The translations under genes were made by a program, and so were the position numbers. A DNA stretch of 64,000 nt from Palsa-883 sp963826975. Lineage in GTDB: Bacteria > Pseudomonadota > Alphaproteobacteria > Acetobacterales > Acetobacteraceae. The notes below the pieces were generated by a model. It made no database searches, was not told the origin of the DNA, and worked only from the letters and a program-made list of their open reading frames with translations. Where the stretch lies: contig CAWGZJ010000011.1 of assembly GCA_963826975.1 (NCBI GenBank), forward strand, positions 558,001 through 622,000. Reading direction: 5' to 3'. This document shows positions 18,684 through 27,152 of this stretch, one piece after another (position 1 is the first letter of the stretch; every line of letters starts with the position of its first letter).

Positions 18684-20006
18684 CTACTTGATGTAGCCGC
18701 CGCGCTTCATGTCGCGCTCGGTCAGTGACTGGGCGTTCGCCAGTGCCTGCTCGGGCTTGGTGGTGCCGGCGAGGGCCGCGGCGAATTGCTGCCCGACGGC
18801 CGTGGCGATGCCCTGGAACTCGGGGATCGCGGCGAACTGCACACCGATATAGGGCTTCGGCAGGGAGTTGCCGTCGAGGCCGGGATTGGCCGAGTTGATC
18901 GCCGCCAAGGTCTGCGCGGCGAACGGCGCCGCGCTGGTATAGGCGGGATTGGCATAGAGCGAGGCACGTGTCCCTGGCGGAACATTTGCCCAGCCGTCCT
19001 TGGCCGCGACCAGCGCGAGATAGTCCTTGCTGGTCGCCCAGGCGATGAACTTCGCCGCCGCTTCCTGTTGCTTCGAACTGGTCGGGATCGCCAGCGACCA
19101 GGCCCACAACCAGTTCGCGTTCTTGCAGGTTGTGCCACACGGCGCCGGCGCGAAGCCGACCTTGTCGGCGACCTTGCTATCCTTCGGATTGGTAACGAAA
19201 GAAGCCGCCACGGTCGCATCGATCCACATCCCGCACTTGCCGGACTGGAACAGCGCCAGGTTCTCGTTGAATCCGTTCGAAGTGGCGCCGGGCGGACCGT
19301 AGCTCTTCATCAATGTGAGATAGGTCTCAAGCGTCTTGCGCCATTCCGGGCCGGAGAACTCGGGATGCCATTTCTCGTCGAACCAGCGCGCGCCGAAGGA
19401 GTTTGCCATGGTGGTCAGCAACGCCATGTTCTCGCCCCACCCGGGCTTGCCGCGCAGGCAGATGCCGTAGACCTCGCCGGGCTTGTCGGTGATCTTCGCT
19501 GCCGCGGTCTGGATGAAATCCCAGGTCGGTTTTGCCGGCATGGTCAGCCCGGCCTTCTCGAACAGGTCGCGGCGATACATGAGCATCGAGCTCTCGCCGT
19601 AGAACGGCGCGGCGTAGAGCTTGCCGTTCATCGACAGGCCGGCACGGATCGGCGGCAGCAGATCGTTGACATCATAGCTGGCGCCGAGATTGTCGAGCGG
19701 CACCAGCCAGTTCTGCTTCGCCCAGATCGGCACTTCGTAGGTGCCGATCGTTGTAACATCGAACTGGCCGCCCTTGGTGGCGATGTCGGTGGTGACCTTC
19801 TGGCGCAGCGCGTTTTCCTCGAGCGTCACCCAGTTGAGTTCGATGCCCGGGTTCTTGGTGCGGAAATCATCCGACAGCTTCTGCATTCGGATCATGTCGC
19901 CGTTATTGACGGTGGCGATGGTGAGCTTCGTCTGCGCCGCCGCCGGCGTGACGGTGGCGAGCGCGAGCACGGCGCAGGCGCCGAGAACCGCATGCATCAT
20001 GCGCAT
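18684..20006 (-). CDS. Polyol-binding periplasmic protein (SmoE type)
   Basis: A 440-residue extracytoplasmic solute-binding protein of family 1. Residues 1-24 are a Sec signal (cleavage PAAA-QT). Family features include LTIATVNNGDMIRMQKLSDDF, YAAPFYGESSMLMYRRDLFEKAGL, and GKCGMWIDATVAASF. Paralogues of this type bind sorbitol, mannitol or related alditols for the adjoining permeases. It is the first transporter gene after the regulator, 93 bp downstream of it, with a palindromic site in that gap and GGAGG-type sequence before ATG 20006. Confidence 0.9.
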   Translation of the reverse strand: MRMMHAVLGACAVLALATVTPAAAQTKLTIATVNNGDMIRMQKLSDDFRTKNPGIELNWVTLEENALRQKVTTDIATKGGQFDVTTIGTYEVPIWAKQNWLVPLDNLGASYDVNDLLPPIRAGLSMNGKLYAAPFYGESSMLMYRRDLFEKAGLTMPAKPTWDFIQTAAAKITDKPGEVYGICLRGKPGWGENMALLTTMANSFGARWFDEKWHPEFSGPEWRKTLETYLTLMKSYGPPGATSNGFNENLALFQSGKCGMWIDATVAASFVTNPKDSKVADKVGFAPAPCGTTCKNANWLWAWSLAIPTSSKQQEAAAKFIAWATSKDYLALVAAKDGWANVPPGTRASLYANPAYTSAAPFAAQTLAAINSANPGLDGNSLPKPYIGVQFAAIPEFQGIATAVGQQFAAALAGTTKPEQALANAQSLTERDMKRGGYIK

Positions 20007-20049
20007 GGACGACCTCCTCCTCCTGGTTCTTGTTGCAGGCAGGTTATTG

Positions 20050-20063
20050 TGAGCAAAAGCTCA
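20050..20063. promoter_or_regulatory. Candidate operator palindrome before the polyol transporter genes
   Basis: TGAGC-AAAA-GCTCA is a perfect 5-bp dyad with a 4-nt centre, in an AT-rich patch that is unusual in this window. It sits between the SorC-family regulator and the binding-protein gene, where such regulators bind in smo/sor-type operons. Assignment is by position and symmetry only. Confidence 0.45.
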
Positions 20064-20099
20064 TAGGCAAGACAAATTCTCACGCAACACAGAGTCTTG

Positions 20100-21125
20100 T
20101 CAATCCGCGAGCAAGGCTTCGGCCGTCGCTTCATCGGTGATCAAGCCATTGATCAGGCGGCCCGCCAGCGCGCCGGCGATGGCCGCCAGCTTGTCCGGGC
20201 CCTTGGCAATGCCGATCACCTGGCTGATCGCGACCGGCGGGATCGGCGCGCTCGCCACGCGCGTATTGGTCAAGCCCGCGATCAACCGCCCGTTGCGGCC
20301 GAAGGTCCAGCCCAGGATCTCGCCGACCGCGCCGGCATGGCGCAGTGTGGCGAGCTCGGATGCGGTGATGAAGCCGTCCTCGAGCAACGGCGCGTGTTCG
20401 CCCAGACCGCCGATACCGACGCAGCACACGGTTGCCTGCGCGGCCAGCGCCAGCGTGTTGCGGATTGTCGTCTGCTGGTGCAGCAGGTCGCGTTCCTCGC
20501 GCGAGGCGGCGATCACCGGCAGCGGCATCGGGTAGTGGCGGGCGCGCACGGCGTCGGCCATGCTGAAAATGACGTTGTAGAAAGAGGCTGAGCCGTCAGG
20601 CGCGATGTTGCCGGTGAGTGATACGATGCGGTGGTGCGGGCACTGCATCGTCGGCAGCCGATCGACCGCGGCTTTCAGCGTGCGTCCGGTGCCGACGGCC
20701 ATGATGATCGGGTCGGGCGATTTCAGCCGTCGTTCCATCTCGGCCGCCGCCGCCTCGGCGATGCCGAGCGTGCTGGAGGTGGAGCCGGGATCCGTCGGCA
20801 CCACCTCGGCGAGCGTCAGCCCATAGCGGGTGGTCAATTCCTTCCCGAGATCGAGGCAGCGCGCAATCGGGTGGTCCAGCCGCACCTTCACCAGCCCGGC
20901 GCTGACCGCGATCGAGACCAGCCGCTGTGCGGATTGCCGGGAGACCCCCAACTTGGCGGCAATTTCCTCCTGCGTGTTGCTGGCGACGTAATAGAGCCAC
21001 CCGGCCCGCGCCGCCTCGTCCAGCCGGCGCGCGTCGGTCTCGGTTCGGCGCAAGCGCGTGGCGGTGGTGCCCCGCGGCTCGGGCGGTGAGGGCAACGGAC
21101 GATCAATCGTCGCTGATTTGGGCAT
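20100..21125 (-). CDS. SorC-family sugar-responsive transcription regulator
   Basis: A 341-residue regulator. The helix-turn-helix lies at about residues 51-71 (TQEEIAAKLGVSRQSAQRLV). The rest is a SorC/DeoR-like sugar-phosphate-binding domain with VGTGRTLKAAVDRL and VCCVGIGGLGEHAPLL, folding like a phosphosugar isomerase. Such proteins sense a phosphorylated sugar and switch the downstream catabolic operon. It is the first gene of the minus-strand run, in the position of smoC in the Rhodobacter sorbitol operon. A 30-residue N-terminal tail rich in Pro and Arg precedes the HTH. Confidence 0.9.
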   Translation of the reverse strand: MPKSATIDRPLPSPPEPRGTTATRLRRTETDARRLDEAARAGWLYYVASNTQEEIAAKLGVSRQSAQRLVSIAVSAGLVKVRLDHPIARCLDLGKELTTRYGLTLAEVVPTDPGSTSSTLGIAEAAAAEMERRLKSPDPIIMAVGTGRTLKAAVDRLPTMQCPHHRIVSLTGNIAPDGSASFYNVIFSMADAVRARHYPMPLPVIAASREERDLLHQQTTIRNTLALAAQATVCCVGIGGLGEHAPLLEDGFITASELATLRHAGAVGEILGWTFGRNGRLIAGLTNTRVASAPIPPVAISQVIGIAKGPDKLAAIAGALAGRLINGLITDEATAEALLAD

Positions 21126-21239
21126 CTGCTCGAATGTTACGACTGGTGCCCGGGTCGTTCAAGGGGTGGCCCAGGGTGATCGCACTTGGGCGGATATGGG
21201 GGCTTCGGGTTGACGCGGCCATCACGCAGGCAAGTAAGC

Positions 21240-21412
21240 CAGAATAACACGGAGCGCACGGAGAAAGATCACGCCACGGAGTGCACGGAGAAGTTAGGTA
21301 TGGCGCTTCGCGCAAGCTAGACCCATTCGGCTTCGCGCGCAGCGCCATACCTTAACTTCTCCGTGCGCTCCGTGGCTTTATCTTTCTCCGTGTACTCCGT
21401 GTTATTCTGACT
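21240..21412. repeat. Dispersed 'cacggag' inverted repeat, second copy
   Basis: Arms made of repeated 'ncacggag' words flank a central 'gcgctacc' region, giving a long imperfect stem. It is related to elements at 10988-11088 and 42361-42472. Confidence 0.75.
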
Positions 21413-21483
21413 TGCTTGACTTGCTTGACTTGCGGTCGATGCCTGACGCTCAATCGATCGCGTTCCCACGTCGATGCATGACG

Positions 21484-21525
21484 CCAAATGCGATTGCCCT
21501 GGTTGCCCAGGGCAGTCGCATTTGG
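21484..21525. repeat. 19-bp-armed hairpin
   Basis: CCAAATGCGATTGCCCTGG and its complement (one G-T position) surround a 4-nt loop. It lies in a gene-free stretch (21126-21950) that holds only repeats. Confidence 0.7.
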
Positions 21526-21752
21526 AATTTGCGGCGGCGGGGAGGTGCTGATGGCGGCGGCTGTGATCCGCGGAGCCGGCAAGATTTGGGTTGGCACAAG
21601 CGATGAATTTGGGGAGTGGGTCAGTCCGGGGGGTGCGAAGGGCTGGCGGTTCGGCTCGAGCGAGCCGGTTGTTGCTGTTTCGGGTAGGGAGCGGATGCAG
21701 GAGACCTTCCACCTCGACTGCTGAGCGGCGCCCAGGGCGGTCAGTCGTATCT

Positions 21753-21797
21753 TACCGGCATATCATACCGGCATATCATACCGGCATATCATACCGG
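21753..21797. repeat. 13-bp tandem repeat
   Basis: Three and a half copies of 'taccggcatatca', followed directly by the 'aagattgacccacc' motif also seen near 11150. The run is AT-rich for this genome. Confidence 0.75.
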
Positions 21798-21950
21798 AGG
21801 CCGTAAAGATTGACCCACCGACGATGCCCCTGACCGGCCTGACGGGAACGGCGAATGGGTAGTGTGCATTGCTTCCGTAATGGACTATACAGGTGATTAC
21901 GAAGGCGCTGGCGGCAGGCGCCCGCAGGGTGGCGACGGGGAGAGCGGTCG

Positions 21951-24900
21951 ATGAGCGACAAACCAGGGCGTGATGCGCGCGGGCGGCCCGGCATCGGAAC
22001 CACCCGCCAGCCACGGCAGCCTGCGCAGCAGCCGCAACCGGACGACGGATCGCAGTCCACCGACAGCGCCAGCGGCGCGCAATCCCCGCCGCGCCCCACC
22101 ACCGGGCCCGCGCTGCGCGGCACGAATGTCAACACCGGCCCCAGCTCCACCGGCCCCAGCTCCACCGGCCCCAGTTCCACCGGCCCCAGCTCCACCGGCC
22201 CCAGCTCCGGCGGCCCCAGCTCCAGCGGCTTCCGCGCGGCCAGGCCCGTGCAGGGCGGCAAGCCCCAGCCCAGCGTGGCCTTCTCGCCACGCAACCGCCC
22301 CCAGGCGCAACCGCAGCCACAGAACCAGACCGGCGCCGACGCAGCCTCCAGCACCTCTCTTGCCGACGACGACGAGGACGATGCCGGGCAGACCACGACG
22401 ACCACCACCACCACGACTGTCCCGCAGCCGACCGCCAAACCTGCGCAGACCGGCGGTTTCGCCACCCGCCCGCGCACCGGTCTAGGGCCCGGCCGCGCCG
22501 CCAATCCCATCCCGATGATGGCGCGCGGACGGGCGCAGGCGCGGGATCGCCGCGAGGACGAGGCCGCCTTGGATGCTGACGTCGAAACCAAGGACGCGGA
22601 CCTGGACACCTTGGTGCGCGATCCAGGCAGCGAGGCCGACGACGAGCCGGATACCTCCAGCGAAAGCTCCGAGGCGAAGCAGCCGGCGACCAAGGTACCA
22701 TCCGGCCGGCAGCAGCCGGACAACTCGACAACGACGACGACCACCACCACGACGACGCCGATCAACACGCCGGCGCCGACGCAGTCCATCAGCACGGACA
22801 ACTCGACGACAACGACCACCACCGCCAGCACCAGCACGACGCCGATCAGCACGCCGGCGCCGACGCAGTCCATCAGCACGGACGACTCGACGACAACGAC
22901 CACCACTGCCAGCACCAGCACGACGCCGATCAACACGCCGGCGCCGACGCAGTCCATCAGCACCAGCACCGAGGCGAAGTCCACGGCACAGGACCCCCGC
23001 CGGGCCGCGTTCCAGCAGCAGCGGCGCGTTGCCGCGAAGGTTCTCGCACCCGACAAACGGGCCTGGGGCAACGATCTGGCGAAGGTGCTGCATCTGCCGA
23101 TCCCGTCGTCGCAAACCCGACTGCTAAACGAAGGCCTCGCCACCGCCGGCCAGATCGCCGGTTCGAACGCCTACAGCCAGCAGGACCAGCAGGCGGCGAG
23201 CCAGCACGAGCAGGCACTGCGCGCGGCCGGCAACCCGCCCTGGGGCGCCGACACCGCCATGCAGGCCGCGGACGCGAAGGTGCAGCTCGACCTGCTCAGC
23301 ATTCCGCCGAACAATCGCAGGCTGTCGCCACTCAGTGCCGACCTGAAGGGCGTGAACAAGACGTTTTGGGTCGAGAACGTCGATGCCGGCGGCACGAAAA
23401 CCAAGGCTTTCCTGTGCAAGCCGGCGAGCGACTCTGGCGCAGAGACGATGCCGAGCGGCGGGAAGCCTGGCGGCGAAGTGGCGCGCGAGGCCCTGGCCGG
23501 GCGCGCCGCGCAGTTCCTGCTCGGCAAGGGTCTCGATATCGGCATGCCGGAAACCCATGTCGTCAAGCTCAGCGGAAGCCTGCTGCCGGGCAATCCCGGG
23601 GCCGCCGCCGTCACCTGCTCGGTGCAGCAGTTCGGCGCCAGCGTCGGCCAGATCGGCACCCAATCGCGCGCCGCGAAGGGCCTGATCGACGGCAAGAAGG
23701 TCGCCGCCCTCGGCGTGTTCGACATGATGACGCTGGCCAACGACCGGCATGGCGGCAACATCCTGCTCGGCCCCAACGGTGAGCTGATCCCGATCGATCA
23801 CGGTGAGAATTTCACCGAGACGACCGATCCCAGCGCCGCCGCGCGCCTGAAGACGACGCTGGGCGGGGTCGGAAACGCGCTGCTCGCGATCCCCTCGGCG
23901 CACGATCCGATGCCCAGGGAGGTCGCCGCCGCGGCGGCCAGCGTCAATCCAGGCGAGCTTCGCGCGACGCTGACAGCCGATCGTGATGCGGTCGCTGCCA
24001 GGCACGGCGACATGAAGGGCATGATCTCCGACGCGGCGATCGAATCGGCCGAGCGTGCGGGCCAGTTCACCAAGCTCGCGGCCAAGATGGATCCGGCGAT
24101 CTCGGTGGCGGCGGCCCAGGTCGCGCTCGGCACGCATGTCAATGAGCTACTCGATCCGACGCTGCCGTACGGTGACTTCTCGGCCAATGCGCGGCGTATC
24201 CTCGCGGCTGTCGCGAAGCAGCAGGGCGCGATCAAGGAGGTGTGCCTATCGTCAAACACTGATTACGAGCTGCTGTGCCGGGAGGCGGGAGAGCTCGGCT
24301 GGCGCGTGCAACGGCGCGGCGAGGCGACGGTTCCAGATCTGGTCTCCGACCCGATGGCGATGATGGCGATCCTGGCCAACCAGACGAAGATCCCGCCGGC
24401 AAGTTTGAAGGCCTCCGACTACCCAACGGAGCTTCAGTTCCCGGAGGGCATGATCCGCTCCAATGCGCCACCCGAGCTGAGACGGGGCCGCCGCGACTTC
24501 GAGGCAAAATTGGCCGCAATCCGCAAGGCCGGTCTGCAAGCGCTCGAGCAGGCGCGCGATTCCGTCGATGAGCAGGCGGCGGGCGCGGTGCTGCTGAGGA
24601 CGCGCAAGCGGGCCGTGGTCGCGCTGCTGCCGCTTATTCCGGCGAATCAGCGGCAAGCGATGCAGACGCGCGCCGCCCAGCTGGACGCCGGGCCGGCGAA
24701 CGCGGTAGTGGCAGGCTATCGTGACCTGTCGGGCGATCTGACCGACCTGGCGCTTGCCGAGCAGCAGCGGCGGTTCAAAGCGGTCGAGCAACGGTTCCGT
24801 CTCGACCTGTTCTCGCAGTTCGCGGATTTCAACGGCGCCATTGTGCCGAGCGCTTATCTCAACACTTTCAACGAACTCACCGCCGGCAACGTGCTGAAGG

Positions 24901-25133
24901 GCGAGCCGGAGCTCGTGACCCTGGAGAGCACCGACCTCACCGTCGCGAAGATCCGCGAGGCGGTCCGGCAGAAGTTCAGTGCCTTGGCCCTTCAGTTCGA
25001 CATACCGAGCAAAGATCCGGACCTCGTCGCGTTCGCGGGCAACCTGCAGCAGGGAGACCTGGGCGTCATGTTCGGCGGCTACAAGAAGCTGCGCGATCGG
25101 ATACAGGCCGGCGCGTTCCAGAAGAAGACCTAG
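21951..25133 (+). CDS. PI3/PI4-kinase-like protein with repeat-rich N-terminus
   Basis: A 1060-residue protein with no signal peptide or membrane span. Residues 1-320 are low complexity: GPSST units (63-93), poly-Thr, acidic patches and PAPTQSIST repeats (270-341). A lipid-kinase-like core follows: AFLCKP with candidate ATP-binding Lys490, GGEVAREALAGRAAQFLL, and catalytic loop NDRHGGN (597-603, Asp598 and Asn603). PIDHGE with Asp616 then corresponds to the metal-binding DxG. This order and spacing match PI3/PI4 kinases, especially type II PI4-kinase-like proteins, rather than protein kinases. Residues 700-1060 are helical and unrecognised. Substrate is unknown. A 146-residue ORF follows after 30 bp. 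Confidence 0.75.
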   Translation: MSDKPGRDARGRPGIGTTRQPRQPAQQPQPDDGSQSTDSASGAQSPPRPTTGPALRGTNVNTGPSSTGPSSTGPSSTGPSSTGPSSGGPSSSGFRAARPVQGGKPQPSVAFSPRNRPQAQPQPQNQTGADAASSTSLADDDEDDAGQTTTTTTTTTVPQPTAKPAQTGGFATRPRTGLGPGRAANPIPMMARGRAQARDRREDEAALDADVETKDADLDTLVRDPGSEADDEPDTSSESSEAKQPATKVPSGRQQPDNSTTTTTTTTTTPINTPAPTQSISTDNSTTTTTTASTSTTPISTPAPTQSISTDDSTTTTTTASTSTTPINTPAPTQSISTSTEAKSTAQDPRRAAFQQQRRVAAKVLAPDKRAWGNDLAKVLHLPIPSSQTRLLNEGLATAGQIAGSNAYSQQDQQAASQHEQALRAAGNPPWGADTAMQAADAKVQLDLLSIPPNNRRLSPLSADLKGVNKTFWVENVDAGGTKTKAFLCKPASDSGAETMPSGGKPGGEVAREALAGRAAQFLLGKGLDIGMPETHVVKLSGSLLPGNPGAAAVTCSVQQFGASVGQIGTQSRAAKGLIDGKKVAALGVFDMMTLANDRHGGNILLGPNGELIPIDHGENFTETTDPSAAARLKTTLGGVGNALLAIPSAHDPMPREVAAAAASVNPGELRATLTADRDAVAARHGDMKGMISDAAIESAERAGQFTKLAAKMDPAISVAAAQVALGTHVNELLDPTLPYGDFSANARRILAAVAKQQGAIKEVCLSSNTDYELLCREAGELGWRVQRRGEATVPDLVSDPMAMMAILANQTKIPPASLKASDYPTELQFPEGMIRSNAPPELRRGRRDFEAKLAAIRKAGLQALEQARDSVDEQAAGAVLLRTRKRAVVALLPLIPANQRQAMQTRAAQLDAGPANAVVAGYRDLSGDLTDLALAEQQRRFKAVEQRFRLDLFSQFADFNGAIVPSAYLNTFNELTAGNVLKGEPELVTLESTDLTVAKIREAVRQKFSALALQFDIPSKDPDLVAFAGNLQQGDLGVMFGGYKKLRDRIQAGAFQKKT
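22137..22226 (+). repeat. 15-bp in-gene tandem repeat (GPSST)
   Basis: Six nearly identical copies of 'ggccccagctccacc', in frame, encode GPSST/GPSSG units in the N-terminal region of the kinase-like protein. Confidence 0.85.
22758..22973 (+). repeat. 84-bp in-gene tandem repeat (28 residues)
   Basis: Two full copies (22758-22841, 22842-22925) and a partial third encode PAPTQSIST plus a poly-Thr/Ser stretch. DNA identity between copies is very high, which indicates recent in-frame expansion. Confidence 0.85.
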
Positions 25134-25163
25134 CGTGGCGGACCCGGATGGGGGAAACAGGAT

Positions 25164-25604
25164 ATGGCTGACGAAGCGGCCCAACGGGCGTGGATCAAGC
25201 GGGTGCTGGGGACCGAGATTCCGATGCGTGCGGCGGCGAAGCGGGTGCCGCCGCTGATGCCGATCTGGCGCGACGCCAAGGAGGAAGTCGACGCGGGGAT
25301 CGGCAAGTTGCAGGACGCGCTGCGCGCCGAGGACGACGAGGACCTGCAGGTGATCGTCGATTTCGGCCTGTTCGGCATCGGCAAGCAGGAGAACGTGCGG
25401 CTGATGGCGGCGCTGCTGGATGCGGACAAGGCAGGCACTGCGGGGGCGCTCGCCAAGGTCGTGGACGCGGTCGAGGACTACCAGGCGTTCCTGGAGGCGT
25501 CACCGGTTGTTGCCCTGCTGGAGCGCAACCCGTTCGGCGTGGCCGTGCCGATGCGCAAGACCCTGGGTGGAGCGCTCGCCGAAATCGTCCGGCACGCCGC
25601 CTGA
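25164..25604 (+). CDS. Hypothetical protein downstream of kinase-like gene
   Basis: A 146-residue soluble, mainly helical protein (ERxxW-like start DEAAQRAWIKRVLG, then PIWRDAKEEVDAGIGKLQDAL, VIVDFGLFGIGKQENVRLM). The C-terminal block PVVALLERNPFGVAVPMRKTLGGALAEI looks like a conserved module, but I do not recognise the family. It is 30 bp after the kinase-like gene on the same strand, so the two are probably co-transcribed and the product may be its partner or substrate. Codon use matches a real gene. ATG 25164 is the first good start. Confidence 0.65.
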   Translation: MADEAAQRAWIKRVLGTEIPMRAAAKRVPPLMPIWRDAKEEVDAGIGKLQDALRAEDDEDLQVIVDFGLFGIGKQENVRLMAALLDADKAGTAGALAKVVDAVEDYQAFLEASPVVALLERNPFGVAVPMRKTLGGALAEIVRHAA

Positions 25605-25936
25605 GCGGTCGCCCGCCCGCGCTGCACCTGGCGGCGCCATTTGGGCGCGGATAGTCAGGGCGCCGCTGATCGGCGCGCATCGCCGCGCGGCGAGTTCGTT
25701 CTTCTGTCAATCTCGGCCGATTGCGCGGCGGCTGCGAGGGCCGCAATGGGGTGGAATTCGGCGGTTTAGGCCAAAACGATCCGACTGGCGCTGCGTTATG
25801 TCGAAATTGGCCCACCACCCGCCTGACGGTTGCCATGCCTCACCGGCACGACGGCGTGAGATTTAACTGGCATTAGCCAGAATGTCAACATATATAACTA
25901 TCACAAGCAGACATTTCAGCCAGGAGACCTCCCCCC
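25605..25936. other. Intergenic, possible IS remnant and promoter
   Basis: No gene. The segment 25800-25830 ('gtcgaaattggcccacc') resembles IS-end sequence found elsewhere in such genomes. The AT-rich 'catatataactat' near 25889-25901 could be a promoter for the next gene. Confidence 0.35.
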
Positions 25937-26893
25937 ATGACCATCCCCACCAACGGCATCACCCGAGAAGTCATCCGCGACGTGATGCCGCCGTATGAAC
26001 TCAGCACCGACCTGCTGGAGGCCATGTTCTCCGCGGTGCGCGCGCCGCCGCCCGAGGCCACAGTGGCCTGGCGGCAGGTGCGCGCCGCGCGGCTGGTGCA
26101 GGAGCTCGCCGGGCTGATGCCCGCCGATGCGCCCCAGGCGCGGATCGCGGCGGAGATCGTCATGGTGCGGGAGGCGACGGACGATGCCCTGGCCTGCGCG
26201 ATCAAGCCGGGGGTGACGTTGGAGCAGGCCTGCCGGCTGCGGCGGACCGCGTCCGGCCTGATGATTTCGGTCACCGCGCTGGAGCGCACGATGGTGCGGC
26301 ACCAGCAGAAGCCGGTGCCGTTCTTCGGCACCGTGCTGGCCGATGCGATCGATATTGCCGCGATTGCTGCGGGGTGGGGTGGCCCGGGGCTGCGACGGGA
26401 GGACGGGGAGGCATTGGGTGGGGGTGCGGGTGCGCCGGGGGATGGGCCGGCGGCGGTGGCCGGGACAACCCACGAGACAAGCGCGCAGGGGCAAGCCCGA
26501 GGGACAAGTGCCGGAGATGCCACGACGAACGAGCCGGCCGGGGCGATGGAACCTGGTTCAGCCATGCCGGAGGACTCCGGTCCGGACGATGACGCGGCCT
26601 CGGGCGGCGATGGTGAGTTTACGGATGGACCGGATCCGCTGGCGGTGGCCGGGGCGTTCCCCGGGGTGGTGACGCGGCTGAACCAGGGGCCTGGCTGGAC
26701 GCTCGATGTCTGCCGGCCGCGTAGGGCGAGCGACGTCGTGGGGGGCGAGGTCGTAGGGGGCGAGGTCGGGAGCGGCGACGGGGTGCAGGGCGACGGGATG
26801 CACGGCGATGGGGTGCGCGGCGACGGGGTGCACGGCGATGGGGTGCACGGCGATGGGGCGCACGGCGATGGGGCGATTGTCGCGGCGCCATAG
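25937..26893 (+). CDS. Hypothetical protein with Gly/Asp repeat tail
   Basis: A 318-residue protein of unknown function. Residues 1-140 are an orderly helical domain (ITREVIRDVMPPYELSTDLLEAMFSAVRAPPPEATVAWRQVR ends near 47; later ACRLRRTASGLMISVTALERTMVRHQ). The middle is a Gly/Ala/Pro-rich linker. Residues 270-310 are a run of GDGVHGDG units encoded by 12-bp and 24-bp DNA repeats. AGGAGA precedes ATG 25937 by 9 nt. The helical part looks conserved; the tail is probably variable in length between strains. The open frames after its stop are repeats. Confidence 0.65.
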   Translation: MTIPTNGITREVIRDVMPPYELSTDLLEAMFSAVRAPPPEATVAWRQVRAARLVQELAGLMPADAPQARIAAEIVMVREATDDALACAIKPGVTLEQACRLRRTASGLMISVTALERTMVRHQQKPVPFFGTVLADAIDIAAIAAGWGGPGLRREDGEALGGGAGAPGDGPAAVAGTTHETSAQGQARGTSAGDATTNEPAGAMEPGSAMPEDSGPDDDAASGGDGEFTDGPDPLAVAGAFPGVVTRLNQGPGWTLDVCRPRRASDVVGGEVVGGEVGSGDGVQGDGMHGDGVRGDGVHGDGVHGDGAHGDGAIVAAP

Positions 26894-27152
26894 CGGCGGG
26901 CTGTGTGATGCTCTGCGGGGGGGCCTCGGCGGGCATCGTGGCGGGTGCCGGTGCGGACCTTGGCGGAGGGACCGGCGCGTCGGGGAGCAGCAGACCTCGG
27001 GGCATCGCCAACGTGGCGCTGCGCGCTGGGCTGCTGGTGGCCACCCGGCACTTGCCAGCGTATCCGCCGCCCGAGATGGCGCGGCCGATGGCGACTGTGC
27101 CGGCGGAACCGTGGGTGCCGGCGCGCTGCGCGCGGACCCTGAAAGTGGAAAT

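Noticed and set aside
21951..25133. HipA-type toxin kinase
   Set aside because: The order of motifs (VFKP-like Lys, then NDRHGGN, then IDHGE) and length fit PI3/PI4 kinases better, and no HipB partner is adjacent.
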